From: JAWKUK01 sp041398605
GTDB taxonomy: Bacteria; Planctomycetota; UBA1135; GCA-002686595
Assembly (NCBI GenBank): GCA_041398605.1
Contig: JAWKUK010000005.1
Span: 186,001-250,000 of the forward strand
DNA: 64,000 bases
Reading direction: 5' to 3'
Shown here: positions 35,049-44,185 of the stretch, piece after piece
Layout: each line of letters begins with the position of its first letter
Position numbering within the stretch: position 1 is the first letter of the stretch
Position numbers and translations under genes: made by a program
The notes under the pieces: model-generated
What the model saw: only the letters and a program-made list of their open reading frames with translations
What the model was told of the DNA's origin: nothing
The model's database searches: none

Positions 35049-36143
35049 ATGAATGTCACAGTGACTGACCCGACGAACGAAGCCATCCGCCTCATGGAGA
35101 CCGTCCTCCGTGATGGTCGGCCGATTGCGCGCGAGTATCCGCTCGTCTTCCAGGACGGCTTTCCCGGGCGCGTGATCGTCAAGACGGTGCCGCGGACCGG
35201 CGCCGAGCCTGAGGTCGTCGCGGGCTGCGCGATCCTCCCGAGGCGGCTCGTGACGCCGAGCGCGTCCTTCGACGTCGGCCTCGTGGGCTCCGTCGCCACG
35301 GCAGCGCCGCACCGCGGCCGGGGCTTCGGCAAGGACGTCTTGGCGACGGCAGAGGCCGCGCTCACCCAGACGGGCGCCGTGTGCTCGATGCTCTGGGCGG
35401 ATGACGCCGGGTGGTATCGCGAGCAGGGTTGGATCCCCGTCGGCACCGAATATGTGTTCGTGTTGCACCGCGGCCTCGAGCTCTTGATGCCCGACCCCGA
35501 CCACGTGCGCGAGGCGACCCCGAGCGACTTCGCGGCGATCCATGCCCTCTACACGACGCAGCCCACCCGCGTCGATCGCGCGGTCGCCGAGTCGTGTGCG
35601 CTCTTGGCCGGTCCCGGGATCCGGACGCTCGTGGCGGAGCGGGAGGGCGACGTCGTCGCCTATGCGGCCCTCGGACGCGGCGAAGACCTGCGCAACGTCG
35701 TCCACGAATGGGCGGGTCCGATCGAGGACGTGCTGGCGCTCGTGCGCGCGCACCTCGAAGCGTGCCCGTCCGACGGCGACGGCGTCTATGTCATGGTGCC
35801 TCCCGGCGGCCGTGACATCGCGGCGTTCTTCGACTTCACGCGCACGCCAGGCGCCCAGGGCATCCTGTGCATGGCGAAGCTCGCGTCGCTGGATGCGGCG
35901 GTGGAGCTGCTCGGGCGTGTCACGCCGGACACCGTCAGTGTGAGCGTCGTGGATGCCGAGCAACAGCGGATCCGCCTAGACGGACCGGGTGGCGCGATCG
36001 TCCTCACCGGCCACGAGGTGCTCCTGACCCTGTTCCCGCCGCGCTCCGACCGCAAGGTCATCGAGGTGGTCGAGAACGACCTCGGCGTCGCGCTGCCGCT
36101 GTTGCCGCTCGAGCCGTTCCTCTGGGGCCTCGACTCGATCTGA
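35049..36143 (+). CDS. GNAT-family acetyltransferase, two-domain
   Basis: The 364-residue protein starts MNVTVTDPTNEAIRLMETV. It has a GNAT core with SVATAAPHRGRGFGKDVLATAE, where HRGRGFG is the acetyl-CoA pyrophosphate loop, then WYREQGW. A second, more diverged acetyltransferase-like half (ATPSDFAAIHALY...) and a C-terminal domain follow, as in Eis-like tandem GNATs. The acceptor is unknown. It is the last gene before two strong hairpins and lies 4 nt after the flagellar small gene, so it is co-transcribed with the hook operon. Modification of a flagellar protein is a plausible but untested role. Confidence 0.75.
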   Translation: MNVTVTDPTNEAIRLMETVLRDGRPIAREYPLVFQDGFPGRVIVKTVPRTGAEPEVVAGCAILPRRLVTPSASFDVGLVGSVATAAPHRGRGFGKDVLATAEAALTQTGAVCSMLWADDAGWYREQGWIPVGTEYVFVLHRGLELLMPDPDHVREATPSDFAAIHALYTTQPTRVDRAVAESCALLAGPGIRTLVAEREGDVVAYAALGRGEDLRNVVHEWAGPIEDVLALVRAHLEACPSDGDGVYVMVPPGGRDIAAFFDFTRTPGAQGILCMAKLASLDAAVELLGRVTPDTVSVSVVDAEQQRIRLDGPGGAIVLTGHEVLLTLFPPRSDRKVIEVVENDLGVALPLLPLEPFLWGLDSI

Positions 36144-36162
36144 TCGACCGCATCCGCTCGCC

Positions 36163-36200
36163 GCGCGGGGGTCTGCCACGGGCGTGGCGGACCCCCGCGC
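36163..36200 (+). terminator. Terminator of the flagellar operon
   Basis: GCGCGGGGGTCTGCCAC (36163-36179) pairs with GTGGCGGACCCCCGCGC (36184-36200) over a 4-nt loop, with one G-T wobble in 17 bp. It lies just after the acetyltransferase stop. Confidence 0.75.
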
Positions 36201-36215
36201 CGTTGAGCAGCCCGC

Positions 36216-36249
36216 GGTGAAACAGCGCTGCGCGCAGCGCTGTTTCACC
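36216..36249. terminator. Perfect 34-bp palindrome between convergent genes
   Basis: GGTGAAACAGCGCTGCG is followed directly by its exact reverse complement (36216-36249). It ends 8 bp before the stop of gmhA on the other strand. Flanked by another terminator, it fits a bidirectional terminator read mainly from gmhA. A binding site is an alternative. Confidence 0.6.
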
Positions 36250-36256
36250 ACGGGTG

Positions 36257-36856
36257 CTAGGCGCGCGCGTAGGTGGCAGGAAAGAGCGCGCGCTCGACCG
36301 CCTCGATCGCGATGTGCAGCGCCTTGATGTGGAGCTCCTGGATGCGGTCCGAGGTCTCCGCGTGCGGGACGACGATCGCCACATCGACGAGGTCCTTCAG
36401 CTTGCCCCCGCCTTTGCCGAGCAGGCCGACGCTCGTGATGCCCATCGCCTTGGCCTTGGCCACGGCCTCGAGCGCGTTCGGCGAGTTGCCGCTGGTCGAC
36501 AGCACGACGAGCACGTCCCCGGCCTTGCCGTACGCTTCGACCGAACGAGCGAACACCTGGTCATAGCCGAAGTCGTTGGCGATGCAGGTCAGCTGGCTCG
36601 GATCGGAGAACGCGATCGCAGGCAGCGCCGCGCGATTGCCGCGGAATCGCCCGGTCCACTCCTCGGCGAAGTGCATCGCGTCGCACATCGACCCGCCGTT
36701 CCCGCACGCCATCAGCTTGTTGCCGCGCTCGAGCGCGGCGTGGCAGAGCTCGGCGAAGCGCGCCACTGCGGCGGTGCACTCGGGATCGGACAGGAAGGCG
36801 TCGAGGGTGGCCTGCGCTTCACGGAAGGAGGCGCGCACGGCGTCGAGGGTGTTCAT
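36257..36856 (-). CDS. gmhA: Sedoheptulose-7-phosphate isomerase (SIS domain)
   Basis: The 199-residue protein has the single SIS fold of GmhA: NKLMACGNGGSMCDAMHFAEEWTGRFRGNR (residues 47-75, including the catalytic Glu near 65), VLVVLSTSGNSPNALEAVAKA, and a C-terminal QELHIKALHIAIEAVE with the catalytic His. It makes D-glycero-D-manno-heptose-7-phosphate, the first step to LPS-core or S-layer glycan heptose, in the cytosol. The start ATG at 36856 gives the usual family length. It follows hemD by 101 bp on the same strand. Confidence 0.9.
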   Translation of the reverse strand: MNTLDAVRASFREAQATLDAFLSDPECTAAVARFAELCHAALERGNKLMACGNGGSMCDAMHFAEEWTGRFRGNRAALPAIAFSDPSQLTCIANDFGYDQVFARSVEAYGKAGDVLVVLSTSGNSPNALEAVAKAKAMGITSVGLLGKGGGKLKDLVDVAIVVPHAETSDRIQELHIKALHIAIEAVERALFPATYARA

Positions 36857-36957
36857 GGCCCACAGATGATCGTTCGCGTGGTCGGTCGCTGGCAAGTGAA
36901 CGCGTCGACATCGGGGCGCAAAAAGGGCGCCGATGTACGCCCGTGCGCCGCGTCGGA

Positions 36958-37692
36958 TCAGCGGCGCGGGAGGGCGAGGCCGGCGAGGGCGCCCAGGAGC
37001 CCCTCCGGTCGGGGCCCCGGCAGGCGCACGAGCTTCACGAAGCGCGCGTAGTCCGCCGCGAGGGCCTCGTAGGTCGTCGGCCCGATCGCGATCGCGGTCG
37101 TCCTGGGCACGTCGTCTCGGCGCAGCCAAGCGGTCGCGGACTCCGGGCTCGCAAAGAACACAGCGTCCGCGCGCCCAGGGGGGCGAAAGTCGGGCAGCGC
37201 CGTCGTGCGGTACGCGATGGGCGCCTGCACGTAGCGGCCCGCTTTGACGAGCTCCTCGCGCAGGTCGCTCGTGCGCTCGCCGCGCGGCCAGAGGATCCTG
37301 GCGCCGGTCTCGGTCGCTTCGGCGAGGGCCAGGGCGAACGCGCCGATGCCGATGTCGGCCACGTCCGGGTCGCTCGCGACGATGATGGCTGGCGCCACCC
37401 CTTCCTCGGAGAGCTTCTTCGCCACCTGGCGTCCGAGGGCGGCGTGGGGCACCAGTCTCAGGTCCGGCCGCACGCTCCAGAGGCGCTTCAGCGCCGGGAC
37501 GGCGTTCGGGCTGGAGACGGCCAGCAGCGCCGGAGGGGCGACGTCCACGGACGTTCGCTCGATCTCCACGGCGAGCGTGCGCGCGATCGGCCGCAGCTCG
37601 GCGCGCCAGCCCGCCTGCTCGGCGGCGGCCATCCAAGGCGCAGCAGCCTTGGGCGTTGCTGGGCCTGTCAACACCAGCAACGGCGCGCTCAT
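36958..37692 (-). CDS. hemD: Uroporphyrinogen-III synthase
   Basis: The 244-residue protein starts MSAPLLVLTGPATPKAAAPW. It has the HemD two-lobe pattern: AVSSPNAVPALKRLW, ARILWPRGERTSDLREELVKAG, VQAPIAYRTTALP, AVFFASPESATAWL and AIGPTTYEAL. The sequence family is weakly conserved; the SPNAV / PRGE / SPE / IGPTT series is the best evidence. It closes the hydroxymethylbilane ring during haem and corrin synthesis. Its ATG overlaps the hemY stop (ATGA), so the two haem genes are coupled. Confidence 0.82.
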   Translation of the reverse strand: MSAPLLVLTGPATPKAAAPWMAAAEQAGWRAELRPIARTLAVEIERTSVDVAPPALLAVSSPNAVPALKRLWSVRPDLRLVPHAALGRQVAKKLSEEGVAPAIIVASDPDVADIGIGAFALALAEATETGARILWPRGERTSDLREELVKAGRYVQAPIAYRTTALPDFRPPGRADAVFFASPESATAWLRRDDVPRTTAIAIGPTTYEALAADYARFVKLVRLPGPRPEGLLGALAGLALPRR

Positions 37693-39161
37693 CGCCCAGG
37701 CTCCGCGGGGCTCGGGTGCTCGGGCTGGGCGCCGTAATCGGTCGTCCCTGCCGCGGAGCCGCGCGGGCTCGCTTTGTGGATGACCCCGGGTCGGCGCTGT
37801 ACGAGCTCGAGGGCGAGCGCCGCGGTCCCGCGCGCGTGCATCACGCGGCTCGCGACCTCGATCCCGCCCAGGAAGCTGCCCGTGAGGTGCAGCCCCGGCA
37901 GCGCTCGCTGGACACGCGCGACGACGCGCTCCATGCGCGCCGCGTGGCCGACGCCGAGGCGCGGCACTTCGAGGGTGCGCACATACCATGCAACGACGTT
38001 GCACGGCGAGCCGGCATGGGCCGGCACGACGGCCTGCACGAGGTCGCGCAGCGCGCGCTCCGGCAGCGCAGCTTCTGCGACATCGACGACGTCCTCGGCG
38101 CGGTAGCTGCAGCTCACCGCAGCCGTCCCGGACGGCGCACGACCGGGGAACAGGTTGGAGTGGAACACCGCGCCCAACAGCGCGGAGGGCTCGCCTCGGT
38201 CTTTGGAGCGCTGCCCGGGCGCGGTGACGATCCCGCGGCCCGGCAAGAGCGAAACGCCGTCGAGGCCGAGGTGCACGTTGGTGATCCGCTCGTGCTCGAC
38301 CTCGCGCAGCTCGTCGAGCTCCAGCCGCTCCGGCGCGCACATCGCGAGCAGCGGATAGGCGGCGACGGCGGGCACCGCGAGCACGATCTGTCCTGCGCTC
38401 AGGGATTCACCGCTCTCGAGCGTGACCCGCCAGCCGCCCGCCCCGCGCTGCAGCTCCGCGACCGGGCTCGACAGCGAGAGGTGCCTGCCGAGTGAGCGCG
38501 TGAGCGCGTCGACGAGCGCAGACAACCCGCCGTGGAACGACAGCACGTCGTCGCGCGTCGTGCCATCACCCGAGAGCAGGTCACCGACGACGCCCATGCG
38601 CTCTTCTGCGCGCCGGACGAGCGTCGGGAAGGCGCTCTCCGTCCCGAGCGCGTCGGCGGTGGACCCGTGCGTCGACCGCGCCAGGAGCTCTGCGTAGAGC
38701 TCGCCCGCTTCGTCGCCGAGGCGTCGGATCAGGAAGCCGCGCAGGTCGGATTCGCGCGCCCCACCCTCGAGCTCTTCGCGGCCGACGAGCACGGGCTCGG
38801 CCAATGCGCGCAAGCGTCCGCGCAGCGACAAGAGCGGCGAGCGCAGCAGCTCGGAGGCGCTGCGCGGGACCGGCCAGAGCGTCTCGTCCTTCAGCGCGTA
38901 CCAGCGCGCGGCGTGGGAGTCCGAGCGCACGACGCGCTGCTCCATGCCGAGCCCGCGCACGAGCTCTTCGAAGGAGGGGTCGTCCGCGCGCACCGCCCAA
39001 GGGCCGGTCTCGAACAGGAAGTCCTTGACCTCGATGGTGCGGATGTCGCCGCCTGCCCGCGGTCGCGCTTCGAGCACGAGCGTATCGAGGCCGAGCTTCA
39101 ACAGGGCGTCTGCCGCTGCGAGCCCAGAGGTGCCCGCGCCGATGACGATGACGTCGACCAT
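37689..39161 (-). CDS. hemY: Protoporphyrinogen/coproporphyrinogen oxidase (HemY type)
   Basis: The 490-residue flavoprotein opens with VIVIGAGTSGLAAADALLKLGLDTLVLEARPRAGG, a Rossmann GxGxxG FAD motif ending in the acidic E. It has FLFETGPWAVRADDP (substrate-side loop), FHGGLSALVDALTRSL, and a C-terminal FAD contact ALPGLHLTGSFLGGIEVASRVMHARGTA. It oxidises the porphyrinogen in the late haem pathway using oxygen. The genuine protein may end with a 40-residue disordered tail. It is the first gene of hemY-hemD-gmhA, starting 119 bp after the YhaN-like gene. Confidence 0.88.
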   Translation of the reverse strand: MVDVIVIGAGTSGLAAADALLKLGLDTLVLEARPRAGGDIRTIEVKDFLFETGPWAVRADDPSFEELVRGLGMEQRVVRSDSHAARWYALKDETLWPVPRSASELLRSPLLSLRGRLRALAEPVLVGREELEGGARESDLRGFLIRRLGDEAGELYAELLARSTHGSTADALGTESAFPTLVRRAEERMGVVGDLLSGDGTTRDDVLSFHGGLSALVDALTRSLGRHLSLSSPVAELQRGAGGWRVTLESGESLSAGQIVLAVPAVAAYPLLAMCAPERLELDELREVEHERITNVHLGLDGVSLLPGRGIVTAPGQRSKDRGEPSALLGAVFHSNLFPGRAPSGTAAVSCSYRAEDVVDVAEAALPERALRDLVQAVVPAHAGSPCNVVAWYVRTLEVPRLGVGHAARMERVVARVQRALPGLHLTGSFLGGIEVASRVMHARGTAALALELVQRRPGVIHKASPRGSAAGTTDYGAQPEHPSPAEPGR

Positions 39162-39280
39162 GGTGCGCTTCAGCCCCGCGATCGTAGCTCTGGACTGGAT
39201 TCGTAGGGGGGAGCTTTTGGAGGCGATGGCGCTGCGCGGTCCCTTGGCGCCCCCGCCCGGGCCCGCGCGGCACCGCCCGT

Positions 39281-42085
39281 CTACTCTTGGGCCGCCCCGG
39301 TCGCCATGGAAGCCGCCCCGTCGGCGGCTTCGGGGCGCACCGTCGCGGCGCCCAGGGGCTGGTCGAGCGTCCCCAGCGCGCGCTGGAGCGGGACGAGCCG
39401 GGCGTCGAGCGCGCGCGCGGCTTCGGCCGCGTGCTCAGGTTGGCAGGTCATCATGATGACCTGCCGGCGCGGGGTGAGGGCGCGCAGCGCCGGATAGAGC
39501 GCCGCCCGCCGCGCGGGGTCCCAATGGACGAGCGCTTCGTCGAGCACGAGCGGCAGCGGCTCTCGGCCACGGTCGAGGTGTTCAAGCGTCCCGAGGCGCA
39601 AGCAGAGGTGCACTTGCTCGCGCACGCCGCGCGAGAGCGGCGGGCCGACCGGGACGTGCGCGCCGAGCGCCGTCGCGTGCACCATCAGGACGCGCCGCTC
39701 GGGGTCAGGGTAGTCGACGCGCCCGTAACGGCCATCGGTGATGCGCGCGAGGGAGTCGCTCGCGACGCGCAAGACGTCCGGTTGATGCGCTGCGCGGAAG
39801 CGGCGTTCGCCGAGGACGAGGGCGCGCTCGAGCAGCGTCAGTCGATCATGTTCGACGCGCGTCGCCTTCAACGCATCGAGCAGCTCCAGCTCGCGCGCCC
39901 GGAGCACGGCGGGCGCGGGGCCGCCGCCGGCGCGCAGCCGTTCGGTGAGCTGGCCGATCAGCGACTGAGCCGCGTCGCGCTCGGCGGCCAAGGCGTCGCG
40001 CCGCTCGCGGCGCTGCGCTTGGAGCTCGGACGCGAAGAAACAAGGCCCGTGGCCCTCCGCGCGGCGCGGGTCGTGTTGCAGCTCGGCGCAGCGCGGACGT
40101 CGCGCGAGCGCCCGGGCTTCGCCCTCGAGCGCCGAGCGCTGGCGCGCCAGGTCGCGCAGCTCTTCGTGCGCGAGGACCGTGTCCGGCTGGTGAGGGAGCG
40201 CGCGGCGCAGCGCGGCATGCAAGCGTCGCTCGCGCTCCGTCTCGCGTGCGGCCCGCTTGGCGGCAGCCTCGAGCTCGCGCTGCGCGACGGCGCGTTCGTG
40301 CGCGTCGCGCGACGCAGCCTCCGCGAGCGTACGCGCGGCAGCCAGAGCGTCGCGCAGGGCCTGTGGCGCAGCGCTCGGCAGCGCGCGCAAGCCGACGGTG
40401 GATGCCAGCGCGCGCCACCGCTCATGGCGCACGTGACGCGCAGCGGCGCGCGCGCGCGCACGCGCGCTGAAGTCTTCGGCGACGCCTAGGGACTCGCGCG
40501 CCTCTTCCAGCGCCTCGAGCGCCTCGCCGAGCAGCGCAGGATCGGCGAGGCTCGCCTCGGATAGGCCGCATGCACGGGCCACGCTGATGAGCGCGTCGGG
40601 CGCGGCGCGCGTGCGCGCGACGCGCCGCGCGGCGGGGCGCCCGGCGAGGGCGAGCCCGAGCGCCGCGAAGCCGGCGACGCCGAGCCCGATCTGGCCTGTC
40701 ATCGCCGTGACGCGCCCTGCCAGCGCGCACGCAGCGAGGGCCAGCCCCGCGGCGAGCGCGCTCGAGAGCGGCCAAACGGTGCTGCGTGTGTGCCGCGCGT
40801 CGCGCTCGGCGTCTTCGCGCGTGCTCCGCCAAGTCGCGGCGCTCGTCGCGAGCGCCTCCAGCGGGATGTTCGCAAACGGGTTGGCGCCGGAAGGCGCGCC
40901 GCCGAACATCGCTTGGTCGCGCTCCGACAGGTCGGGGCTCAGGCTCGCACGCAGGCTGGCGCCGTACTCAGCGACGCCGGCCGCGAGCGCCGGCGCGAAG
41001 CCCAGCGCGCCTTCGCGCGCGCGCCGCAGCGCTCCGTCGATCTCGTCGACGATCTGGTCGTACTCGTAGCGCTCGTGGCGGTCGTCGGCCTCTTCGAGCG
41101 CGAGCTGCTCGATGGCGGCGCGCTCGTCGAGGAGCGCGCGGTCGGTGTCGGAGAGCGCGCGCGCGGGTTGCGCGAGGCGCTCGCGCGGGGCGGCGAGGGC
41201 GCGCTCGGCCTCGGCGACGGCGCGCGCGACGACGCGCGGGTCCTCGAGCACTGCGTGCGTCCCGTCCGCGCGCTCGTCGAAGCCCGACAGGTCGACCCGC
41301 GCCAGCGCCGCGCTCATGCGATCGAGGCGCGCGAGCTCCGCGAGCGTGTCCGCGTCTTCGATGTCGCGCTCGAGCGCGGCCAACGTCGCGCGCATCGCCG
41401 CGAGGGCCGCCTGCGTCCTGGCGAGCTCTTCTTCGTCCACCGCGAGCGCGCGCTCCGCATCGCTGGCGCGGCGCAGCGCTTGCCGCGTCTCGGCGAGCTG
41501 GCGCTGTAGCTGGCGATCGCGAGGGTCGCCGCGGTTGTCGCTGCGCCAAAGCCGCGCGCGCTCTTCCGCGAGCGCGCTGCGCAGGGCCCGTACGGGGCGC
41601 ATTCCGACCAAGCCGCTGTCGCCGAGCAAGAGCTCGTCGATGAGCGCCTGGATGCCGGAGTCATCTGGCTCGGCGATCTCGTTGGCGGTCAACGAATACA
41701 CCGCGCGGAAGAGCGGGCGCGGGATCGCTTGCAGCTCGGCGAGCGGCGCGTTCTTCTCGAACGGGCCCTCGAGCGCCGCGCCTTCGGGCGCGGTCCGCAT
41801 CCCTGCGACCGAGGCGAGCCTGCGCTCGACCTGCATGCGTGTCCCGTTTGCGAGCTCGACAAGCGCGACGAGCCTCAGCGTATGCCGCACGTCGCCCCAC
41901 GCGGCGTAGGGGTGCGCGTCGCGCGTCGCGGGTTGGAAGCCGTACAGGACGGTCTCGATCGCCGCGTGGAAGCTCGACTTGCCGGCCTCGTTCGGGCCCT
42001 CGAGCACAAACGCCGCGCCGTCCAGCTCGAACGATCGGTCGACGAGCGCGCCAAAGCGCTCGACGTAGAGGTGCAAGAGCCTCAT
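39281..42085 (-). CDS. YhaN-like AAA ATPase (SMC/Rad50-type)
   Basis: The 934-residue protein starts MRLLHLYVERFGALVDRSFE. Walker A GPNEAGKSS is at residues 30-38, followed by LYGFQP and a YhaN-typical N-lobe. Long Ala/Arg/Glu-rich coiled-coil arms follow, with a hydrophobic hairpin (WPLSSALAAGLALAACALAG) in the middle, as in YhaN. The C-lobe has LSRGVREQVHLCLRL (ABC signature region) and LPLVLDEALVHWD (Walker B, about residue 846). Such proteins work with a YhaO/SbcD nuclease in DNA end processing. A candidate YhaO lies at 49674-50966 rather than adjacent. The ATG at 42085 is right before the first beta strand. Confidence 0.82.
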   Translation of the reverse strand: MRLLHLYVERFGALVDRSFELDGAAFVLEGPNEAGKSSFHAAIETVLYGFQPATRDAHPYAAWGDVRHTLRLVALVELANGTRMQVERRLASVAGMRTAPEGAALEGPFEKNAPLAELQAIPRPLFRAVYSLTANEIAEPDDSGIQALIDELLLGDSGLVGMRPVRALRSALAEERARLWRSDNRGDPRDRQLQRQLAETRQALRRASDAERALAVDEEELARTQAALAAMRATLAALERDIEDADTLAELARLDRMSAALARVDLSGFDERADGTHAVLEDPRVVARAVAEAERALAAPRERLAQPARALSDTDRALLDERAAIEQLALEEADDRHERYEYDQIVDEIDGALRRAREGALGFAPALAAGVAEYGASLRASLSPDLSERDQAMFGGAPSGANPFANIPLEALATSAATWRSTREDAERDARHTRSTVWPLSSALAAGLALAACALAGRVTAMTGQIGLGVAGFAALGLALAGRPAARRVARTRAAPDALISVARACGLSEASLADPALLGEALEALEEARESLGVAEDFSARARARAAARHVRHERWRALASTVGLRALPSAAPQALRDALAAARTLAEAASRDAHERAVAQRELEAAAKRAARETERERRLHAALRRALPHQPDTVLAHEELRDLARQRSALEGEARALARRPRCAELQHDPRRAEGHGPCFFASELQAQRRERRDALAAERDAAQSLIGQLTERLRAGGGPAPAVLRARELELLDALKATRVEHDRLTLLERALVLGERRFRAAHQPDVLRVASDSLARITDGRYGRVDYPDPERRVLMVHATALGAHVPVGPPLSRGVREQVHLCLRLGTLEHLDRGREPLPLVLDEALVHWDPARRAALYPALRALTPRRQVIMMTCQPEHAAEAARALDARLVPLQRALGTLDQPLGAATVRPEAADGAASMATGAAQE

Positions 42086-42111
42086 GGTGGAGCGTGTGGC
42101 AAGACGCGGGC

Positions 42112-42594
42112 TCAGCGTCCCGCGGCCACCGTCGCGATGTGGTCGAGGACGCGGCGGTGGATGCGATGGATGAGCCGGTCGGAGATCGGGCCCCAGTACC
42201 AGGCTGGGGTCAGGTCGTGCGTGTACCAGGTCGTGCCTTCGAGCAGCACGCGCCCGGCCAGCGACAGCACGGTCACGAGCGGCGCGGCCAAGAGGAGGCA
42301 GATCGCGCCCTCTTGGCCCGTGATGAGGAACAGCCCGACCGTTGCAAGCAGGAGCAGCAGGAGGCTCGGCAGCGCCTTGAGGATGGTGGTGCTCGGGTCG
42401 CTCCGCCGCAGGGACCAGCCGAACACCGCGCCGGTCAGGAACGGCGTCAGGGCGAAGAGCGAGTACCCGTAGCGATGGAACGTGTACACGCCGATGAGGC
42501 CGCTGATGAAGGCGGACACGCTCGCGAGCGAGAGGGCCAGCGCGATGCGAGCCTTCGGCGCGCGTCGCGGCACATTGGCAGGGTCCTCCGACAT
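42112..42594 (-). CDS. Small membrane protein, possibly an internally deleted SRPBCC-type protein
   Basis: The 160-residue product has four hydrophobic segments, then the C-terminal LLEGTTWYTHDLTPAWYWGPISDRLIHRIHRRVLDHI. That tail closely resembles the end of larger membrane-anchored SRPBCC (START-like) proteins I know from planctomycetes. The roughly 150-residue START core expected between membrane part and tail is missing, and the frame is intact, suggesting an in-frame internal deletion. ATG 42594 (MSEDPANVP) was chosen; ATG 42699 would add 35 polar residues. It lies 26 bp before the YhaN-like gene on the same strand. Confidence 0.6.
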   Translation of the reverse strand: MSEDPANVPRRAPKARIALALSLASVSAFISGLIGVYTFHRYGYSLFALTPFLTGAVFGWSLRRSDPSTTILKALPSLLLLLLATVGLFLITGQEGAICLLLAAPLVTVLSLAGRVLLEGTTWYTHDLTPAWYWGPISDRLIHRIHRRVLDHIATVAAGR

Positions 42595-42958
42595 GGCCGC
42601 CAGAATAGGCCGCCGGCGGAGGCCGTGGGCGTCCTGTGGTGCAAATTGGTCCTGGTCGGAGTCCACGCTGGGCGCGGCCGCCGGCGACGGCTGGGCCAAT
42701 GCGTTCCCGCTGCTGCAGGGCGCGCTGTTGCCAGGGTCGGTCTGTCGCGCGCGGGAGCGCGAGCTCTCTCAGGTTTGGACGCGTGCTCGCGCTGGCTGTT
42801 TGGCAGAACGTCGCGGCGATCGTCGAGCGGCAACAGGGATGACTCAGCAGTAAGCGCTGCGCCACAGGGCGCGGCGCATCCTACACGCCTCGGGCAGGTC
42901 TGGCTCCGGCGCGCCATCGCCCGCCGTCCAGAGCCGCCCTCGATCCTAACGACGCTCC
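42595..42958. other. Divergent intergenic region, no gene recognised
   Basis: These 364 bp lie between the small membrane protein (minus) and the FG-GAP protein (plus). I see no convincing ORF. A TTAGGATCG element on the minus strand (complement of 42943-42951) resembles the -10 elements upstream of rpiA and the OPT gene. Confidence 0.4.
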
Positions 42959-44185
42959 ATGCAGACCACCGCTTTCAACCGCGTCCCATTGTCCCCTGGC
43001 CTGTGCCTCGTCATCGCAGCGAGCTTGATGGGCGGCGCAGCGGCCGGGCAGGGCAGCCTCTATGGGCCGCGCATGGACTACGACCTCTCGCAGCCATCGC
43101 CCAAACAGATGGCGCGCGCGGACTTCGACCGGGACGGGAACCTCGACATCATCGTGACGTGCGAAGGGCAGAACTCCGGGCGCGTCAGCGTGCTGTACGG
43201 CGACGGCGCGTCGGACTTCGGGACGGAGGTCGATCTGACCGCGTACTTGGCGTGGGGCCTCTGCGTCGATGACTTCGACGGCGATGGCTGGCCCGACTTC
43301 GCGGTGACGTCCAGCGGCTGGGCGCAGCACGGCATCGGGATCGTGCACAACAACCACAACCGCACGTTCTCGAACGCGAGCCAGGTGTCATCGCTCGGCT
43401 CGCCGCCCGTCGCCCTGGCGAGCGGCGACTTCGACCAGGACGGCGTGGTCGACCTCGCCGTCGCGTCGACGGGCGGCGGGTACTCGGTGGATTGGTTCCA
43501 AGGCTACGGCAACGGGAGCTTCTCGGCGTTCCATGTCGTCCCGTATACATTGGGCCTCGTCGGCGCGCGCCTCGTCGCCGCGGACCTGGACGGCGACGGG
43601 TTGACGGACCTGGCGCTCGCGCACCAGGGCGGCGTCAAGATCCTGCGGAACACGGGTACGACGTACGACCGCTTCCACCCGCCGATCATCGGCGTGCAGA
43701 GCACGGCGCAGACCATCGACCTCGCGGTGGGCGACTTCGACCGCGACGGGGTCCTCGACCTCGTGACGGCGGAGGCGTTCAGCCGCTTCCGTGTGTGGCG
43801 CGGCGTGGGCGGCGGGGACTTTGCGTACATCGGCGCTTACCCCGCGTCGGGCGGCATCAATGACCTCGAGCTCGCGGACCTCGACGGCGATGGCAGCCTG
43901 GACGTGATGCTGACGAACTGGGCGGGGATCGAGCTCTTCTACCAGCGCGGCCCGGGCGTGTTTGTCGGACCCGTCCGGGTGACGTCCGGCCTGCAGCCCG
44001 TCGCGGGCATCGCCGGCGATTGGAACAACGACGGTCGCCTCGACCTCGCGACCGCGTGCAACAACGCCGCGCAGGACGCGTACGTCTCGATCCACGAGCA
44101 CGTGCCGGCGCCGCTCGGCGGGACGTTCCCGTGGGGCGCGGGGCTGGGCAGCGGCTCGACCCCGACCCGCCATGTCCGGCGCTGA
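42959..44185 (+). CDS. Exported FG-GAP/VCBS beta-propeller protein
   Basis: The 408-residue protein has a signal peptide (LCLVIAASLMGGAAAGQ) and seven calcium-loop repeats: DFDRDGNLDI, DFDGDGWPDF, DFDQDGVVDL, DLDGDGLTDL, DFDRDGVLDL, DLDGDGSLDV and DWNNDGRLDL. Seven loops at about 45-55-residue spacing fit one seven-bladed integrin-alpha-like propeller. It is secreted or surface-bound. Partner and function are unknown. It lacks an obvious anchor or sorting signal at the C-terminus. Large numbers of such proteins are characteristic of planctomycetes. Confidence 0.85.
   Translation: MQTTAFNRVPLSPGLCLVIAASLMGGAAAGQGSLYGPRMDYDLSQPSPKQMARADFDRDGNLDIIVTCEGQNSGRVSVLYGDGASDFGTEVDLTAYLAWGLCVDDFDGDGWPDFAVTSSGWAQHGIGIVHNNHNRTFSNASQVSSLGSPPVALASGDFDQDGVVDLAVASTGGGYSVDWFQGYGNGSFSAFHVVPYTLGLVGARLVAADLDGDGLTDLALAHQGGVKILRNTGTTYDRFHPPIIGVQSTAQTIDLAVGDFDRDGVLDLVTAEAFSRFRVWRGVGGGDFAYIGAYPASGGINDLELADLDGDGSLDVMLTNWAGIELFYQRGPGVFVGPVRVTSGLQPVAGIAGDWNNDGRLDLATACNNAAQDAYVSIHEHVPAPLGGTFPWGAGLGSGSTPTRHVRR

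Noticed and set aside
42636..42842. Plus-strand 68-codon frame in the gap before the FG-GAP gene
   Set aside because: No motif, no ribosome-binding site, and composition unlike the coding genes.
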